NCBI RefSeq assembly: GCF_963662255.1
Contig: NC_085055.1
Location: forward strand, 19,206,704-19,270,703
Direction of reading: 5' to 3'
Source of the DNA: Cinclus cinclus
Lineage: Eukaryota; Chordata; Aves; Passeriformes; Cinclidae
Length of the DNA: 64,000 nucleotides
Numbering within the stretch: the stretch's first letter is position 1; each line of letters opens with the position of its first letter. Under the pieces are notes generated by a model that worked only from the letters and a program-made list of their open reading frames with translations, had not been told where the DNA came from and did no database searches. The position numbers and the translations under genes were made by a program. Below are positions 1 to 11,700 of the stretch, piece after piece.

Positions 1-2561
1 TCACTCCAACTTAGAGAGAAGGACGCAAAGAGCAGGTTCAGCCTTGCCTGTGTCAGGGAATCTCCACAGCCAAGTGTCCCTTGAAAACTAAACAAGGCCC
101 TCATGCATTTTACAACCAGAGCTGCGGCCTCAGCTTGGGAACTTGGGATCCTCTAGGAAGCAAGGAAACCCACACGTAGGAAGGTGATCAAAGTCATGCC
201 TCCACCTCTCCCTGAAAGACAAATTGAGCCACGTTCTCACACACAAATTGACCCACTTTGCTCAGTGTGTCCAGCCCTGAGGCCAGGATCTGGATGGCAG
301 CTTTGGGGAGGGGGCTGAGGGCAGGGAGTCCAAAGCTCATGGCTCCTTTTCCTGGGACAGGCATCACTTTGCCCATTCAATTAATTTCACAGTTCAAAGG
401 GATATTGGATCAGTCCCCCAGAGCATGTGGGAATGACTGTGATGTGGAAGAGTTGGGAAAATCCAACTTGAGCTTCAGGCAAACCTGAATCATGCTGATG
501 TGGGAAGGAGTGCACACGATGCCCTGGACTCAGGCATTCCAGGGATACCAGAGCACACAGCCTCTTTCCTCCATAATTTCTGCCTTTGTCAGGGGCATTT
601 CCAGACCTTTTAGGACTGATCCCAAACCACTTTGTACATCCGTGTAATCCTGTGCAGCTGCTGCAGCTTTCCAAAAGACACTGCCTTTTGGTGGCTGCTC
701 AAGGGCCCATGGGATGCAGGGTAGCCCAGGATAAAGGAGGTTGGGAGAGACCACTGGAAGTCCTCTGCTCCTGCTCTGAGAAGAACAAACCTCCCAGTTG
801 CCTGCAGAAGCGGTGGGCCTTGTCCTCTGGTCACTGCCACTGTCACACAGGGGCCTGCCAGCGACAAGGAACAGCTCTACTGCAAAGCAGGGAGAAAGTC
901 TGTCCCAACAGAGCTTCCACTCTATGTCCTCTGGGGAGCTCTAACCCTGAACCCAGAGAGTTCCTCACTGTCCATGTCCAGATCTCATCCCACGAGCCTG
1001 GGATCTGATCACCCCATGGATGGTGCCCTTTCCTCGCACTGCAGAGGCCACATCAGGGTTGCTGTCCCCATTTGGTGTCCCCGGGACAAGAGAGGTCTTG
1101 GTGATCTCTTACAGAGAGAGGCACTGCCAGAGGACCAGGCAGAACAGAAGGGCTGCAGCCCCTGACACAGGGGCCGGTTGAGGGCACTGCACTTGTGCAA
1201 CCTGGTGGAGATGAGCAAGGTGTGGATGGGACATGGAACTGATGTCGCCAGCACTTCCTGGCCATCCTGGAGAGAAGGAAGCCAAACTCTCCTGAGAGGT
1301 GCACTGTCAAAGGGCAAGAGGCAGCAATAACAAGTATTAAAAATTGCAACACAGGAAATCCCTGTGCTGCCAGGAGGAAGACAAGAACAAGCCTGGGAGA
1401 TCTGCACAATGGAGAGTGACCTCTTAGTTAAGCTGGCTCGGTGCTCAGAAGGCAGCAGGAGAAGGCCCAGAGCCTGCTGAAGAGTTTGACCTGGAAGTTG
1501 GATGTGCCCAGAGCAGTTGAGAGGAGCACAAGACCTCCCGAGCTCCAGCCAGGCATTCTGGGGTTGATCTGGAGTACTCTGAGTCACTACAGCCCATGAG
1601 CAGCCACCAAAAGGCCATGCCTTGGGAGAAGACAGCAAATGCAGGAGATTGCAGAGAAGCACCAGGTGATCCATGAATGGGGATCAAAGGTGGGGAAATA
1701 CCCTTCATGGCAGCAGAACATTGAGGAAACGAGCTCTGTTATCCCTTGAGCACCTGAGTGTGTGGCACCCAGTCCGCTGAAGTCCACACTGAGTGACTCA
1801 GGTTTGCCTGGAGCTCAGGGATTTTCCCAGCTCTTCCCCATCATGAGGACACCCACTCTGTGCTCTGGGAGACTGATCCAGTGTCCCTTTGAAATGTAAA
1901 ATGCATGGAATGGGAAACTCCAGCCCAGTCCCAGAAAGAAAGAGCCATGGGCTTTGGGCTCCCTGCCCTCAGCCTTTTCCCCAGAGCTGCCAGCCAGGAC
2001 TCTGGCCTCTGGCATGAGCTGAGTAAAACAGGTCCGTGTGGCTGTGGGTCTCTTTCAGGGAGGGACGCGGCATCTCTTTGATCACAAAACCCGGCCGTGG
2101 ACAGTAAGCAAGTTCCCCATGGCTGTCACTCAGGCCTGCAGGGACATCCTTCCAGCTGAACATGGCCTTTCCTTGCCACTGGGCTTTGCCACCTCCCTGC
2201 AGAGCTGGGTCTCTTCCCTACTATGGCCTCGTGCAGTGTCCTCACTCGTGCTGCCTCAACTGACCCACAGTCCTCTGAACATCTCAGAGCAATGACTCTC
2301 AGGAGTAGCCTGAGCGCCTGCACTGAGAGCTCCTGAGAGCTGACCTGAGGTGTTTCTTCATGGCTGAATTGCACTGTAACTGGAGCCAAATTAACCATCA
2401 AGAAGAACAAGTGACAGAAGCAATGGACACTACACAAACACATTTCAACTCACATTGTACACTGGCCTGGCACTTCCAAGTCCAAGTCCAGTGGTGTTAG
2501 GAAGTTGCAACACACATGAATCCTTTCCATGTGGGGTGGTGTGAAACTGGAGAAAAATGCC
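1..2561 (+). repeat. Divergent spacer block D0, forward, cut by the window start
   Basis: This is the right-hand part of the block that lies between head-to-head keratin genes; the CR1-bearing left end falls outside the window. It contains two diverged copies of one sequence in opposite orientation, at about 185-740 and 1555-2090. They are best aligned where CAGGCAAACCTG (476-487) faces its complement near 1798-1810. Positions 2100-2561 form 5' flank type A of K1. Like D6 it lacks the short extra segments near the GAACAGCTCTA motif (about 880) that D1 to D5 carry. I recognise no gene in it; its open frames are low-complexity shadows. Confidence 0.8.
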
Positions 2562-2679
2562 TGAGATGAAAGAGGCAGGGACCTCATGGGCAGGAGGGCT
2601 CACAAGTGGCCACTCCCAGGAGTTTGGATGTTTCAGGAACCAGGAATGTTTGTGGCCCCACAGGGCTCTGGGACACGGC

Positions 2680-2685
2680 ATAAAA
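2680..2685 (+). promoter_or_regulatory. TATA box of keratin K1 (5' flank type A)
   Basis: ATAAAA in the context GGCATAAAAGG lies 616 nt before the ATG and about 66 nt before the exon 1 donor, the spacing expected for a short non-coding first exon. The 118 bp upstream of it are shared by all thirteen copies. Beyond that (before 2562) the flank is type A. Confidence 0.8.
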
Positions 2686-3295
2686 GGCTGCTCTGCTCCA
2701 GGCTCTGCATCCTGGTCTCTGGCGTCCCTTTCCTCGAGGAACGAGGTAAGCCTGAGTGCGCTCCATCCCTGCCTGTGGGCTGAACTGCTGGCATGGAGGC
2801 CGCCCGGGTTGATCCTTGGGCTGCCCCAGCTGGGCCCTGACACAGAAGTGTTGAAGGGCCGCCAGCCTTTCCATGCTGGTGCCTGGGGACAGCTGGGAAG
2901 AGGGGGCTTGTTTGCAGCAGAAGGGGGTGGATGGGGCTCAGTCCCTGGGGGATGTGCCCAGCAGAGTCTGCACCTGCCGTGGCGTAACAAAACGTCGCAG
3001 CGCATCCCCGGCCATGTCCAACACAGCCATGTGTGCTGTGGGGTTGGGCTGTGAGCAGTCTTTGCACAGCGGCCTTCAAGGCACTGTGCTGGGTCCTTCT
3101 TCCTGAAGTGGGGGGGCGTTCCCGTGCCGTGCCACTGGGAGGGCACGAGGAGGGTGTTGGGAGCCGTAGGCACAGAGTGTGTTTGGAAGAGCAGATGTGT
3201 CCCTGGAGAGAGCTGAGGCGCAGAGAGACAGACTGATGCTGGGGCTGCTTGGTGCTCCCTGCTCTGTGTTGCAGCTTTGCCTCCTGCACCGAGAG

Positions 3296-3613
3296 ATGTC
3301 CTGCTGCAGACCCTGTCCCCCACGGCCCTGCGGCCCCTGTGGCCCAACGCCCCTTGCCAGCAGCTGCAGTGAGCCCTGCCTCGCCCGCTGCGCTGACTCC
3401 ACGGTGTACATCGAGCCTTCGCCCGTGGTGGTGACCATGCCGGGCCCCATCCTCACCTCTTTCCCTCAGAGCACAGCCGTGGGATCCTCTCTGTCCGCTG
3501 CTGTGGGCAGCTCCCTCAGCACCGCGGGGGTTCCCATCTCTTCTGGGGGCTCCCTTGGCCTGGGGGGGTCAGGCCTGTGTCTGCCTTTGTCCCGCTGCGG
3601 GCAGATCTGCTGA
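3296..3613 (+). CDS. Feather-type beta-keratin (corneous beta-protein), copy K1
   Basis: The gene encodes 105 residues of an avian corneous beta-protein, the structural protein that polymerises into the beta-sheet filaments of feathers and other skin appendages. The N-terminus is Cys/Pro-rich (Cys 3, 4, 7, 12, 15, 24, 28, 32). The filament core is at about residues 35-70 and includes the family motif [19 protein letters not shown] Ser/Gly stretch with GVPISSGG (78-85) follows, then a terminal Cys cluster (95, 101, 105) suited to disulfide cross-linking. The usual Gly-rich GRR/CLPC feather-keratin tail is replaced by a [11 protein letters not shown] ending. Exon 1 (about 2711-2745) is non-coding, the intron is 2746-3274 (GTAAG donor, TTGCAG acceptor), and the ATG lies 21 nt into exon 2. 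The ATTAAA poly(A) signal is at 3727-3732. The whole module is 2562-3803. 5' flank A, 3' flank Gln side. The family is clear; the exact subfamily is not. Confidence 0.95.
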   Translation: MSCCRPCPPRPCGPCGPTPLASSCSEPCLARCADSTVYIEPSPVVVTMPGPILTSFPQSTAVGSSLSAAVGSSLSTAGVPISSGGSLGLGGSGLCLPLSRCGQIC

Positions 3614-4255
3614 AGCCTGCGGATCCTCCCCTTTGTCCGTGGCTAATGGGCCCATCTCCTTGCCTCCCTGCTCCCCGCAATGTGTTCCTTGGTCTCTGTT
3701 GTGTGCCATTGCTTTTGCTCCTTCTCATTAAAGCCTTTGAGCAGCACCTCTCCAGAGTCCTGGTCCTTTGTTCTCCTCCTCCCTCACACACCACCTGCTC
3801 TGCAAGGAAGGTCCTTCCCTCTCCCACGACAACAAATGTAACCCTAAAGATGGGGCAGTTGCTAATGTTGGCGGAGCTCCTGGACGTGATTGCAGAGCAA
3901 TGGGAAGACTTTGGCAGGGAGGAGAGGAAAAGGAGCCGCACAGGAAAGGAGCAAGAAAGGAGCACTGGACCGGGGTGGGCATACGAGCAATGGCACACCG
4001 AGTAACCTGCTGTTACTGTGGGAATGCTCCTGCCTGGGAACAGCTGTCCCGAGGCTGTAGCTCAGTATCCCTTTTGGTTTTGGATGCACCTGCCATAGGA
4101 GCCTCCTGTGCGTGACCCATTTGGAGAGGGTGGTCTGCACCTCAGCTGCTGTGTCATTCCTCGGAGAACAGTCCCCAAGTGAAGCAGCAGCAGAGTAGAG
4201 CTGTGGGTGTGTAAGCGTGCTGAGGGAGAGGAAGCCTGAGGGAGCAAAAGGACTG

Positions 4256-4327
4256 AGGTCCCACTGAGATTTGAACTCAGATCACTGGATTCAGAGTCCA
4301 GAGTGCTCACCATTACACCATGGGACC
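4256..4327 (-). tRNA. tRNA-Gln (anticodon CTG), in C1
   Basis: 72 nt. The acceptor stem GGTCCCA pairs with TGGGACC. The anticodon stem CTGGA/TCCAG closes the loop CTCTGAA, which reads CTG. The T stem CTGAG/CTCAG keeps pairing by paired changes relative to the common vertebrate CCGAG/CTCGG. The T loop is TTCAAAT. A Pol III terminator TTTT (AAAA at 4246-4249) follows 7 nt downstream. There is no intron. Confidence 0.95.
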
Positions 4328-4846
4328 TTCTGCACAGGTCCCCTCTGGCCCCTGTGCTCGGCCCCGCTCAGCCTACCTCTCCCTCCATCACCTTGGACGT
4401 CGATCACCAAGTGCAGCCTTCCTGCACGGCCTCCAAGCGCTCTCTAATCCCACCATCCTTCAGGGCGGCTCCACAGCTCCTTCTGCAAGCCTGCTGTGGC
4501 CTCTCTCACAAGTGCCAGGCTCAGAACCTCACACAACCTTCTCTTTCCCAAAATGCAACAAGCTCTTTCTCACTCAGGGCACGCCTTGGCAAGTTACCTT
4601 CACGCAGCAGAAGCCCCCTTGCCTCCTCTTCTCCGGCCCGAGCTACTCCATCTCCATAAGGACTAGTGAGAGCAAAACACCAGGCCCCACCCAGGGAAAC
4701 CCAAACCTTGGGTAACCACAATCTTTTGAAGAACAGCTTTGGTTCCCCTTGCCCCGGGCATGGGTGAACAAACCCCTGGCTAAAGTTAGTTTAAATAAAT
4801 TAGAGAAGCTCTATCATTTCCATCCGGAGCAGGGAGCAGGGCACAG

Positions 4847-4885
4847 GGAGGAGGAGGAGGAGGAGGAGGAGGAGGAGGAGGAGGG
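4847..4885 (+). repeat. (GGA)13 microsatellite, in C1
   Basis: Thirteen GGA units. The same site has 12 units in C2 to C5 and 10 in C6, so it is length-variable between array copies. Confidence 0.9.
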
Positions 4886-4977
4886 CTATGGGCAGGGTTG
4901 CCCAAAGAGCTAGAGCCAGGCAGGGTAAAAGCTGATGGGTAGGTGATAGGGAGACCGTGTTGGTGAAAAAAGAGCCT

Positions 4978-5049
4978 TAGCAGAGGATGGTTTCGATCCA
5001 TCGACCTCTGGGTTATGGGCCCAGCACGCTCCCGCTGCGCCACTCTGCT
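4978..5049 (-). tRNA. Initiator-type tRNA-Met (anticodon CAT), in C1
   Basis: 72 nt with initiator hallmarks: an A1:T72 first pair (AGCAGAG/CTCTGCT), GGG/CCC at the base of the anticodon stem around the CAT anticodon, and a T loop starting with A54 (ATCGAAA). The D loop reads GCGGGAGCG where vertebrate initiators have GCGGAAGCG, so the invariant A20 is G (complement at 5031). A Pol III terminator T6 lies at 4966-4971. The type is certain; full function is less so because of the G20. Confidence 0.9.
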
Positions 5050-5989
5050 CCTCCTCAGCCTTGGCTGCCGTTGCCCTCAGTGCAGCCTGATGCTGCCGGC
5101 CACTGCTGGCCCTCCCTCCCTGCCTTCCTCTCTGCTCTGCCTCCCCCACCCCACAAAGCAGACTCCCTGACACGTTCATCTCCCTCGGGCGCGCGCTCCG
5201 CAGATCCAGGGCCTGGCCTTGCCCTTCTCCCACACCTCAGCCCACAGCCCTGCACTGACACTTGCCCTTTGGCCACCCGCCCTGGTGCTGCACGTGCTCA
5301 AGGCACCCCCGAGGCAGGCTGCAGCCCTGGGCCTTGCTGGGGATGAGGGCACCCAAAATCCAGCCACAGCCTGAACGCTGCGGCCCTGCCCAGAGATCCA
5401 GCTCTGCTGCCAGCAGGCTGCACGACTGCACCTGCCCCACAGTTCCGTTCTTTGCTGCCCAGGGAGGCACACGGGTTGCCTTTGCTTGGAAAGAGTTCTC
5501 CCCTTCTAGCTGTGCAAACTGTGGTGGTGCCTCAGCTCCGTGCTGCTCACGGTTACTCTGAAGGAAAAGATTGCAGTACTAGGCGCTTGGTGCTAAACTG
5601 GTTGTCAAGGTGCAGGTTCCTGCCTTTTCCACTTGGTGCCAGTGCCAGGTGATGAAATAAATGCTCAGCTCCAGGTGCTGTCTGCTTTTCTCCTCTCCCT
5701 CTCCCTCTTCCTGGATGCTGACAGGACTTCTGAGCTTCTTTTCCCTTGCAGGGTGGGTTTGCTTGTCTGCAGGCACAGACTATTGTCCCCTGCCCTCACT
5801 CACAAGCTGGCCCTCACTCAGGCTTTTCCCTTGCCCTGAGGAAAGGCCTTCAGGAGGCAGGCAGGGCTGCCAGCAGCTCATCCCTTGCGGCTGCTGCTGT
5901 GCGGGAACAGCGGGGGCTGCAGGTGCAGCCGTGGGCTGGGAGCTGTGCAGCGTGGTCAGCTGCCCGCAGCCCAAAAGGGGCGCGTGCCC

Positions 5990-6071
5990 CGTAGTTGGCA
6001 GGATTCGAACCTGCGCGGGGAAACCCCAATGGATTTCTAGTCCATCGCCTTCACCACTCGGCCACAACTAC
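5990..6071 (-). tRNA. tRNA-Ser (anticodon AGA), in C1
   Basis: 82 nt with the class II long variable arm (GGGG/CCCC hairpin). The anticodon stem ATGGA/TCCAT encloses AGA. The acceptor GTAGTTG pairs fully with CAACTAC and the discriminator is G. A TTTT terminator lies at 5973-5976 on the minus strand. Confidence 0.95.
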
Positions 6072-7673
6072 CTGCTCCAGCCCTCCCTGGCTGCTCATCA
6101 CATACCCTGTGCCACGACACCGACACCCAGGCACTGGAGCCCACAGCTCCGCTCACTGTGTTTGACTGTGTGAGATTGCTTCAACAATCACTGCCAAGCC
6201 TATCAGCAAAAGACACATTTAATATTAAAGGAAAGCACAACAAAGTTTCTTCCCAAGACTTACTCTCTCCTAATTACAGGACAGTTGAGGCACAACAAAG
6301 AAAAACAAGCAACAACAAAGCCAAACAAAATCTAAGCAAGCCAAACAGAAATGAACAGAAGGGAACTGTCTAGGAGAAGGGGAGTGCTTGTGTGCGTTTG
6401 ACAAAACACAGTGAGGACAAGGATATAAAGGAACATGGACTAAAAGCTTGACAGCACTTTACCTCAACTTATACCTTGAAACTAATTAATATCTTAACCT
6501 TAAAATTTGACAGACGGAAAACTCCTAGTAGCATTCTACCTAACTTATAACTTCAAAGTTCCCGATGAACTGTCGCCCAAGTGGAAGACCACCATTGTAG
6601 CTGCACTTTTGGAAACAATTTCCACATATCTTGGGAGTTCTTTCAAGTAGTTAGCGCCATGGATTATGCCAGAGAAGGAATGTAAGGTTCCATCTCTGAT
6701 GACTAAGGCAAATCAACTTGTGAGCCCATAAACAGCTCTGCACTGAGTGAAGATCCTGCAGGCTCCTGGAGCACAGCAGGAGGTGCCAGCACGTCCCTCG
6801 GGTGGAACATCTCCTACAGCTTGAGAACCATAAAGCTGGGCTACTCGAAAGGCCATCACTGATGATGAGGCCCCACAGTCCTCTAAGTACAGGAGAGAGA
6901 AATGACAATGGTATGAATGCTGTCACTGTGAATTTTTAATTTAGTCCTTGCTCTGACTGTGGATCGGGCAATGCTAAACCCTTCTGGACCCTTTTAATTC
7001 TGTATCCATATCCTCTGCAGTTCCATACAGTTCTGAATGCAGTCTCCCTGTAAATCATTTAGCATTGATTTCAATTCAACATTCTCTTTGTGCTTTGTCC
7101 ATTTAGTGAGTGACAGGGTGAAGTTTGCCATCAAACGCTGTTGCAGCATCGCTGCCTGTGTCCAGCCGTGGGAAGAAGTGTTTTTCTCCTTTCCAGCCCA
7201 CAGTCCTCTACTCATCCCACTGACACATCCCAACATCAGCAATAGGAGAGAGAAGATTGAATTTGCCATGATATTGTGAGGAAGCTTTGAGAGGATGGAA
7301 AATTTACTGAAAATACCTATATAAACTCTGACAAGGAACAAATTGGCAGTGGGTCCTGCACGGCTGAGATCTGAAGGCTACAAATTCCAGCATAGGGACT
7401 GAGGCTTTGGTGCTCTGGTGTAATTTCGGGGAGATTTTGTCCCGATGCTGGGATGCTCAGGACAGCAGCCAGCGCTCAGCCTGGCAGAACAGGTGGTGTG
7501 TGAGGGAGGAGGAGAACAAAGGACCAGGACTCTGGAGAGATGCTGCTCAAAGGCTTTAATGAGAAGGAGCAAAAGCAATGGCACACAACAGAGACCAAGG
7601 AACACATTGCGGGGAGCAGGGAGGCAAGGAGATGGGCCCATTAGCCACGGACAAAGGGGAGGATCCGCAGGCT

Positions 7674-7990
7674 TCAGCAGATCTGCCCGCAGCGGGACAA
7701 AGGCAGACACAGGCCTGACCCCCCCAGGCCAAGGGAGCCCCCAGAAGAGATGGGAACCCCCGCGGTGCTGAGGGAGCTGCCCACAGCAGCGGACAGAGAG
7801 GATCCCACGGCTGTGCTCTGAGGGAAAGAGGTGAGGATGGGGCCCGGCATGGTCACCACCACGGGCGAAGGCTCGATGTACACCGTGGAGTCAGCGCAGC
7901 GGGCGAGGCAGGGCTCACTGCAGCTGCTGGCAAGGGGCGTTGGGCCACAGGGGCCGCAGGGCGGGGGGGACAGGGTCTGCAGCAGGACAT
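7674..7990 (-). pseudogene. Feather-type beta-keratin copy K2, frameshifted
   Basis: This copy matches the other keratin genes except for one missing base at 7961-7962 in codon 10 (coding CGGCCC has become CGCCC). The frame then reads AAPVAQ... and stops after 45 residues (stop at 7853). No in-frame ATG lies upstream in the restored frame, so no normal product is expected. The promoter (TATA 8601-8606), donor (8540), acceptor side (exon 2 from 8011) and ATTAAA signal (7555-7560) are intact, which suggests a recent loss or a base-call error beside a run of seven Cs. 5' flank B, 3' flank Ser side. Confidence 0.85.
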
Positions 7991-8600
7991 CTCTCGGTGC
8001 AGGAGGCAAAGCTGCAACACAGAGCAGGGAGCACCAAGCAGCCCCAGCATCAGTCTGTCTCTCTGCGCCTCAGCTCTCTCCAGGGACACATCTGCTCTTC
8101 CAAACACACTCTGTGCCTACGGCTCCCAACACCCTCCTCGTGCCCTCCCAGTGGCACGGCACGGGAACGCCCCCCCACTTCAGGAAGAAGGACCCAGCAC
8201 AGTGCCTTGAAGGCCCCTGTGCAAAGACTGCTCACAGCCCATCCCCACAGCACACATGGCTGTGTTGGACATGGCCGGGGATGCGCTGCGACGTTTTGTT
8301 ACGCCACGGCAGGTGCAGACTCTGCTGGGCACATCCCCCAGGGACTGAGCCCCATCCACCCCCTTCTGCTGCAAACAAGCCCCCTCTTCCCAGCTGTCCC
8401 CAGGCACCAGCATGGAAAGGCTGGCGGCCCTTCAACACTTCTGTGTCAGGGCCCAGCTGGGGAAGCCCAAGGATCAACCCGGGCGGCCTCCATGCCAGCA
8501 GTTCAGCCCACAGGCAGGGATGGAGCGCACTCAGGCTTACCTCGTTCCTCGAGGAAAGGGACGCCAGAGACCAGGATGCAGAGCCTGGAGCAGAGCAGCC

Positions 8601-8606
8601 TTTTAT
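8601..8606 (-). promoter_or_regulatory. TATA box of keratin K2 (5' flank type B)
   Basis: ATAAAA on the minus strand, with the same spacing to ATG and exon 1 as K1. Beyond 8724 the flank switches to type B, which ends in a CR1 remnant. Confidence 0.78.
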
Positions 8607-8724
8607 GCCGTGTCCCAGAGCCCTGTGGGGCCACAAACATTCCTGGTTCCTGAAACATCCAAACTCCTGGGAGTGGCCACTTGTGAGCCCTCCTGCCCAT
8701 GAGGTCCCTGCCTCTTTCATCTCA

Positions 8725-11700
8725 AATGTTGTTCTCCCACTTTGAAGAACCCAGTATTTTGCAAAGACTCTTAGAATCACTTGAGGATGGAATGGACCTT
8801 AAAATCATCCAGCTTCATCCCCCTAAACAGCTTCTGCATCTTCTCAGGACAACCTGTTGCAGTATCTCACCCCTCTCAGAGGAAAAGATTCTTTCCCAAT
8901 ATCTAATCTGAATATACCGTCTTTCAGTTCTGAACCTGTTGCCCTTGACCCATCTCTACACACTCCAAGCAAGTATCCTTCCCTTTCTTGACTAGACATC
9001 TTCTGGGAGCCTTCCCATCTCTTTGTTACACTACTGAAGCCCTCTCAGGTTGTCCACACCGGGCAATGGCTCCACTTGCCTGATGCTCTTTGTGGCTCCT
9101 CTGGACCCCCTGCAGCAGGTCCGTGTGTTCCTAACATTGTGGGTCCAAGAGGTGGAGGCAGCACCACAGCTGTGGGATCATGACTGCTGAGTAGAGCGGG
9201 ACAATCCCCTCCCTTGACCTGCAGGCCACACAGCTCTGGATGCAGCCCCAGATACAACTGGACTTTTGCACTGGGCACAGGCACCACTGGAGTTGGACAT
9301 GGAGCTCTTGTCCACAACTCCTTGAGTGCCACCATCCATCCAATTCCATGTGCACTGAGTGGCCATCCCCCATAAAATCCAACGTCACTCCAACTTAGAG
9401 AGACGGACGCAAAGAGCAGGTTCAGCCTTGCCTGTGTCAGGGAATCTCCACAGCCAAGTGTCCCTTGAAAACTAAACAAGGCCCTCATGCATTTTACAAC
9501 CAGAGCTGCGGCCTCAGCTTGGGAACTTGGGATCCTCTAGGAAGCAAGGAAACCCACACATAGGAATGTGATCAAAGCCATGCCTCCACCTCTCCCTGAA
9601 AGACAAATTGAGCCACGTTCTCCCACACAAATTGACCCACTTTGCTCAGTGTGTCCAGCCCTGAGGCCAGGATCTGGATGGCAGCTTTGGGGAGGGGGCT
9701 GAGGGCAGGGAGTCCAAAGCTCATGGCTCCTTTTCCTGGGACAGGCATCACTTTGCCCATTCAATTAATTTCACAGTTCAAAGGGATATTGGATCAGTCC
9801 CCCAGAGCATGTGGGAATGACTGTGATGTGGAAGAGTTGGGAAAATCCAACTTGAGCTTCAGGCAAACCTGAATCATGCTGATGTGGGAAGGAGTGCACA
9901 CGATGCCCTGGACTCAGGCATTCCAGGGATACCAGAGCACACAGCCTCTTTCCTCCATAATTTCTGCCTTTGTCAGGGGCATTTCCAGACCTTTTAGGAC
10001 TGATCCCAAACCACTTTGTACATCCGTGTAATCCTGTGCAGCTGCTGCAGCTTTCCAAAAGACGCTGCCTTTTGGTGGCTGCTCAAGGGCCCATGGGATG
10101 CAGGGTAGCCCAGGATAAAGGAGGTTGGGAGAGACCACTGGAAGTCCTCTGCTCCTGCTCTGAGAAGAACAAACTTCCCAGTTGCCTGCAGAAGCTGTGG
10201 GCCTTGTCCCAATGTCCTCTGGTCACTGCCACTGTCACACAGGTGCCTGCCAGCGACAAGGAACAGCTCTAGGTGAGAAGGGCTGCAAAGCAGGGAGAAA
10301 GTCTGTCCCAACAGAGCTTCCACTCTATGTCCTCTGGGGAGCTCTAACCCTGAACCCAGAGAGTTCCTCACTGTCCATGTCCAGATCTCATCCCACGAGC
10401 CTGGGATCTGATCACCCCATGGATGGTGCCCTTTCCTCGCACTGCAGAGGCCACATCAGGGTTGCTGTCCCCATTTGGTGTCCCCGGGACAAGAGAGGTC
10501 TTGGTGATCTCTTAACAGAGAGAGGCACTGCCAGAGGACCAGGCAGAACAGAAGGGCTGCAGCCCCTGACACAGGGGCCGGTTGAGGGCACTGCACTTGT
10601 GCAACCTGGTGAAGATGAGCAAGGTGTGGATGGGACATGGAACTGATGTCGCCAGCGCTTCCTGGCCATCCTGGAGAGAAGGAAGCCAAACTCTCCTGAG
10701 AGGTGCACTGTCAAAGGGCAAGAGGCAGCAATAACAAGTATTAAAAATTGCAACACAGGAAATCCCTGTGCTGCCAGGAGGAAGACAAGAACAAGCCTGG
10801 GAGATCTGCACAATGGAGAGTGACCTCTTAGTTAAGCTGGCTCGGTGCTCAGAAGGCAGCAGGAGAAGGCCCAGAGCCTGCTGAAGAGTTTGACCTGGAA
10901 GTTGGATGTGCCCAGAGCAGTTGAGAGGAGCACAAGACCTCCCGAGCTCCAGCCAGGCATTCTGGGGTTGATCTGGAGTACTCTGAGTCACTACAGCCCA
11001 TGAGCAGCCACCAAAAGGCCATGCCTTGGGAGAAGACAGCAAATGCAGGAGATTGCAGAGAAGCACCAGGTGATCCATGAATGGGGATCAAAGGTGGGGA
11101 AATACCCTTCATGGCAGCAGAACATTGAGGAAACGAGCTCTGTTATCCCTTGAGCACCTGAGTGTGTGGCACCCAGTCCGCTGAAGTCCACACTGAGTGA
11201 CTCAGGTTTGCCTGGAGCTCAGGGATTTTCCCAGCTCTTCCCCATCATGAGGACACCCACTCTGTGCTCTGGGAGACTGATCCAGTGTCCCTTTGAAATG
11301 TAAAATGCATGGAATGGGAAACTCCAGCCCAGTCCCAGAAAGAAAGAGCCATGGGCTTTGGGCTCCCTGCCCTCAGCCTTTTCCCCAGAGCTGCCAGCCA
11401 GGACTCTGGCCTCTGGCATGAGCTGAGTAAAACAGGTCCGTGTGGCTGTGGGTCTCTTTCAGGGAGGGACGCGGCATCTCTTTGATCACAAAACCCGGCC
11501 GTGGACAGTAAGCAAGTTCCCCATGGCTGTCACTCAGGCCTGCAGGGACATCCTTCCAGCTGAACATGGCCTTTCCTTGCCACTGGGCTTTGCCACCTCC
11601 CTGCAGAGCTGGGTCTCTTCCCTACTGTGGCCTCGTGCAGTGTCCTCACTCGTGCTGCCTCAACTGACCCACAGTCCTCTGAACATCTCAGAGCAATGAC

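Larger units (their letters stand above)
3804..7483 (+). repeat. Convergent spacer block C1, forward (Gln-iMet-Ser order)
   Basis: The block lies between the 3' ends of K1 and K2. It holds three tRNA genes, all on the minus strand, and a GGA microsatellite. An AT-rich island (about 6172-7345) contrasts with the GC-rich rest; I do not recognise it, and it could be an old inserted element. C1 shares variants with C6 and C7 (for example GACAACAAATG at 3828-3838 and GGAGCC at 4099-4104) that C2 to C5 lack. Confidence 0.85.

Noticed and set aside
258..488. 76-codon frame conserved in all D blocks
   Set aside because: Conservation follows from block duplication. It lies in the internal inverted repeat, and the other arm has no matching frame.
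2445..3347. 300-codon minus-strand frame, repeated at most keratin copies
   Set aside because: It runs antisense across the keratin promoter, intron and coding exon; its composition is that of GC-rich shadow sequence, and its length changes with the flank (268 or 300 codons). No start context or domain was seen.
4048..4066. tRNA A-box-like word GGCTGTAGCTCAGTATCCC
   Set aside because: No B box or cloverleaf follows.
5661..6173. 170-codon frame between the iMet and Ser tRNA genes (and its copies)
   Set aside because: It overlaps the tRNA-Ser gene antisense and is low-complexity; it is conserved only because the whole block is.
7674..8009. 111-codon frame that could rescue K2 from another start
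   Set aside because: It begins at TTG within the 5' untranslated part; no ATG is in that frame before the keratin core.
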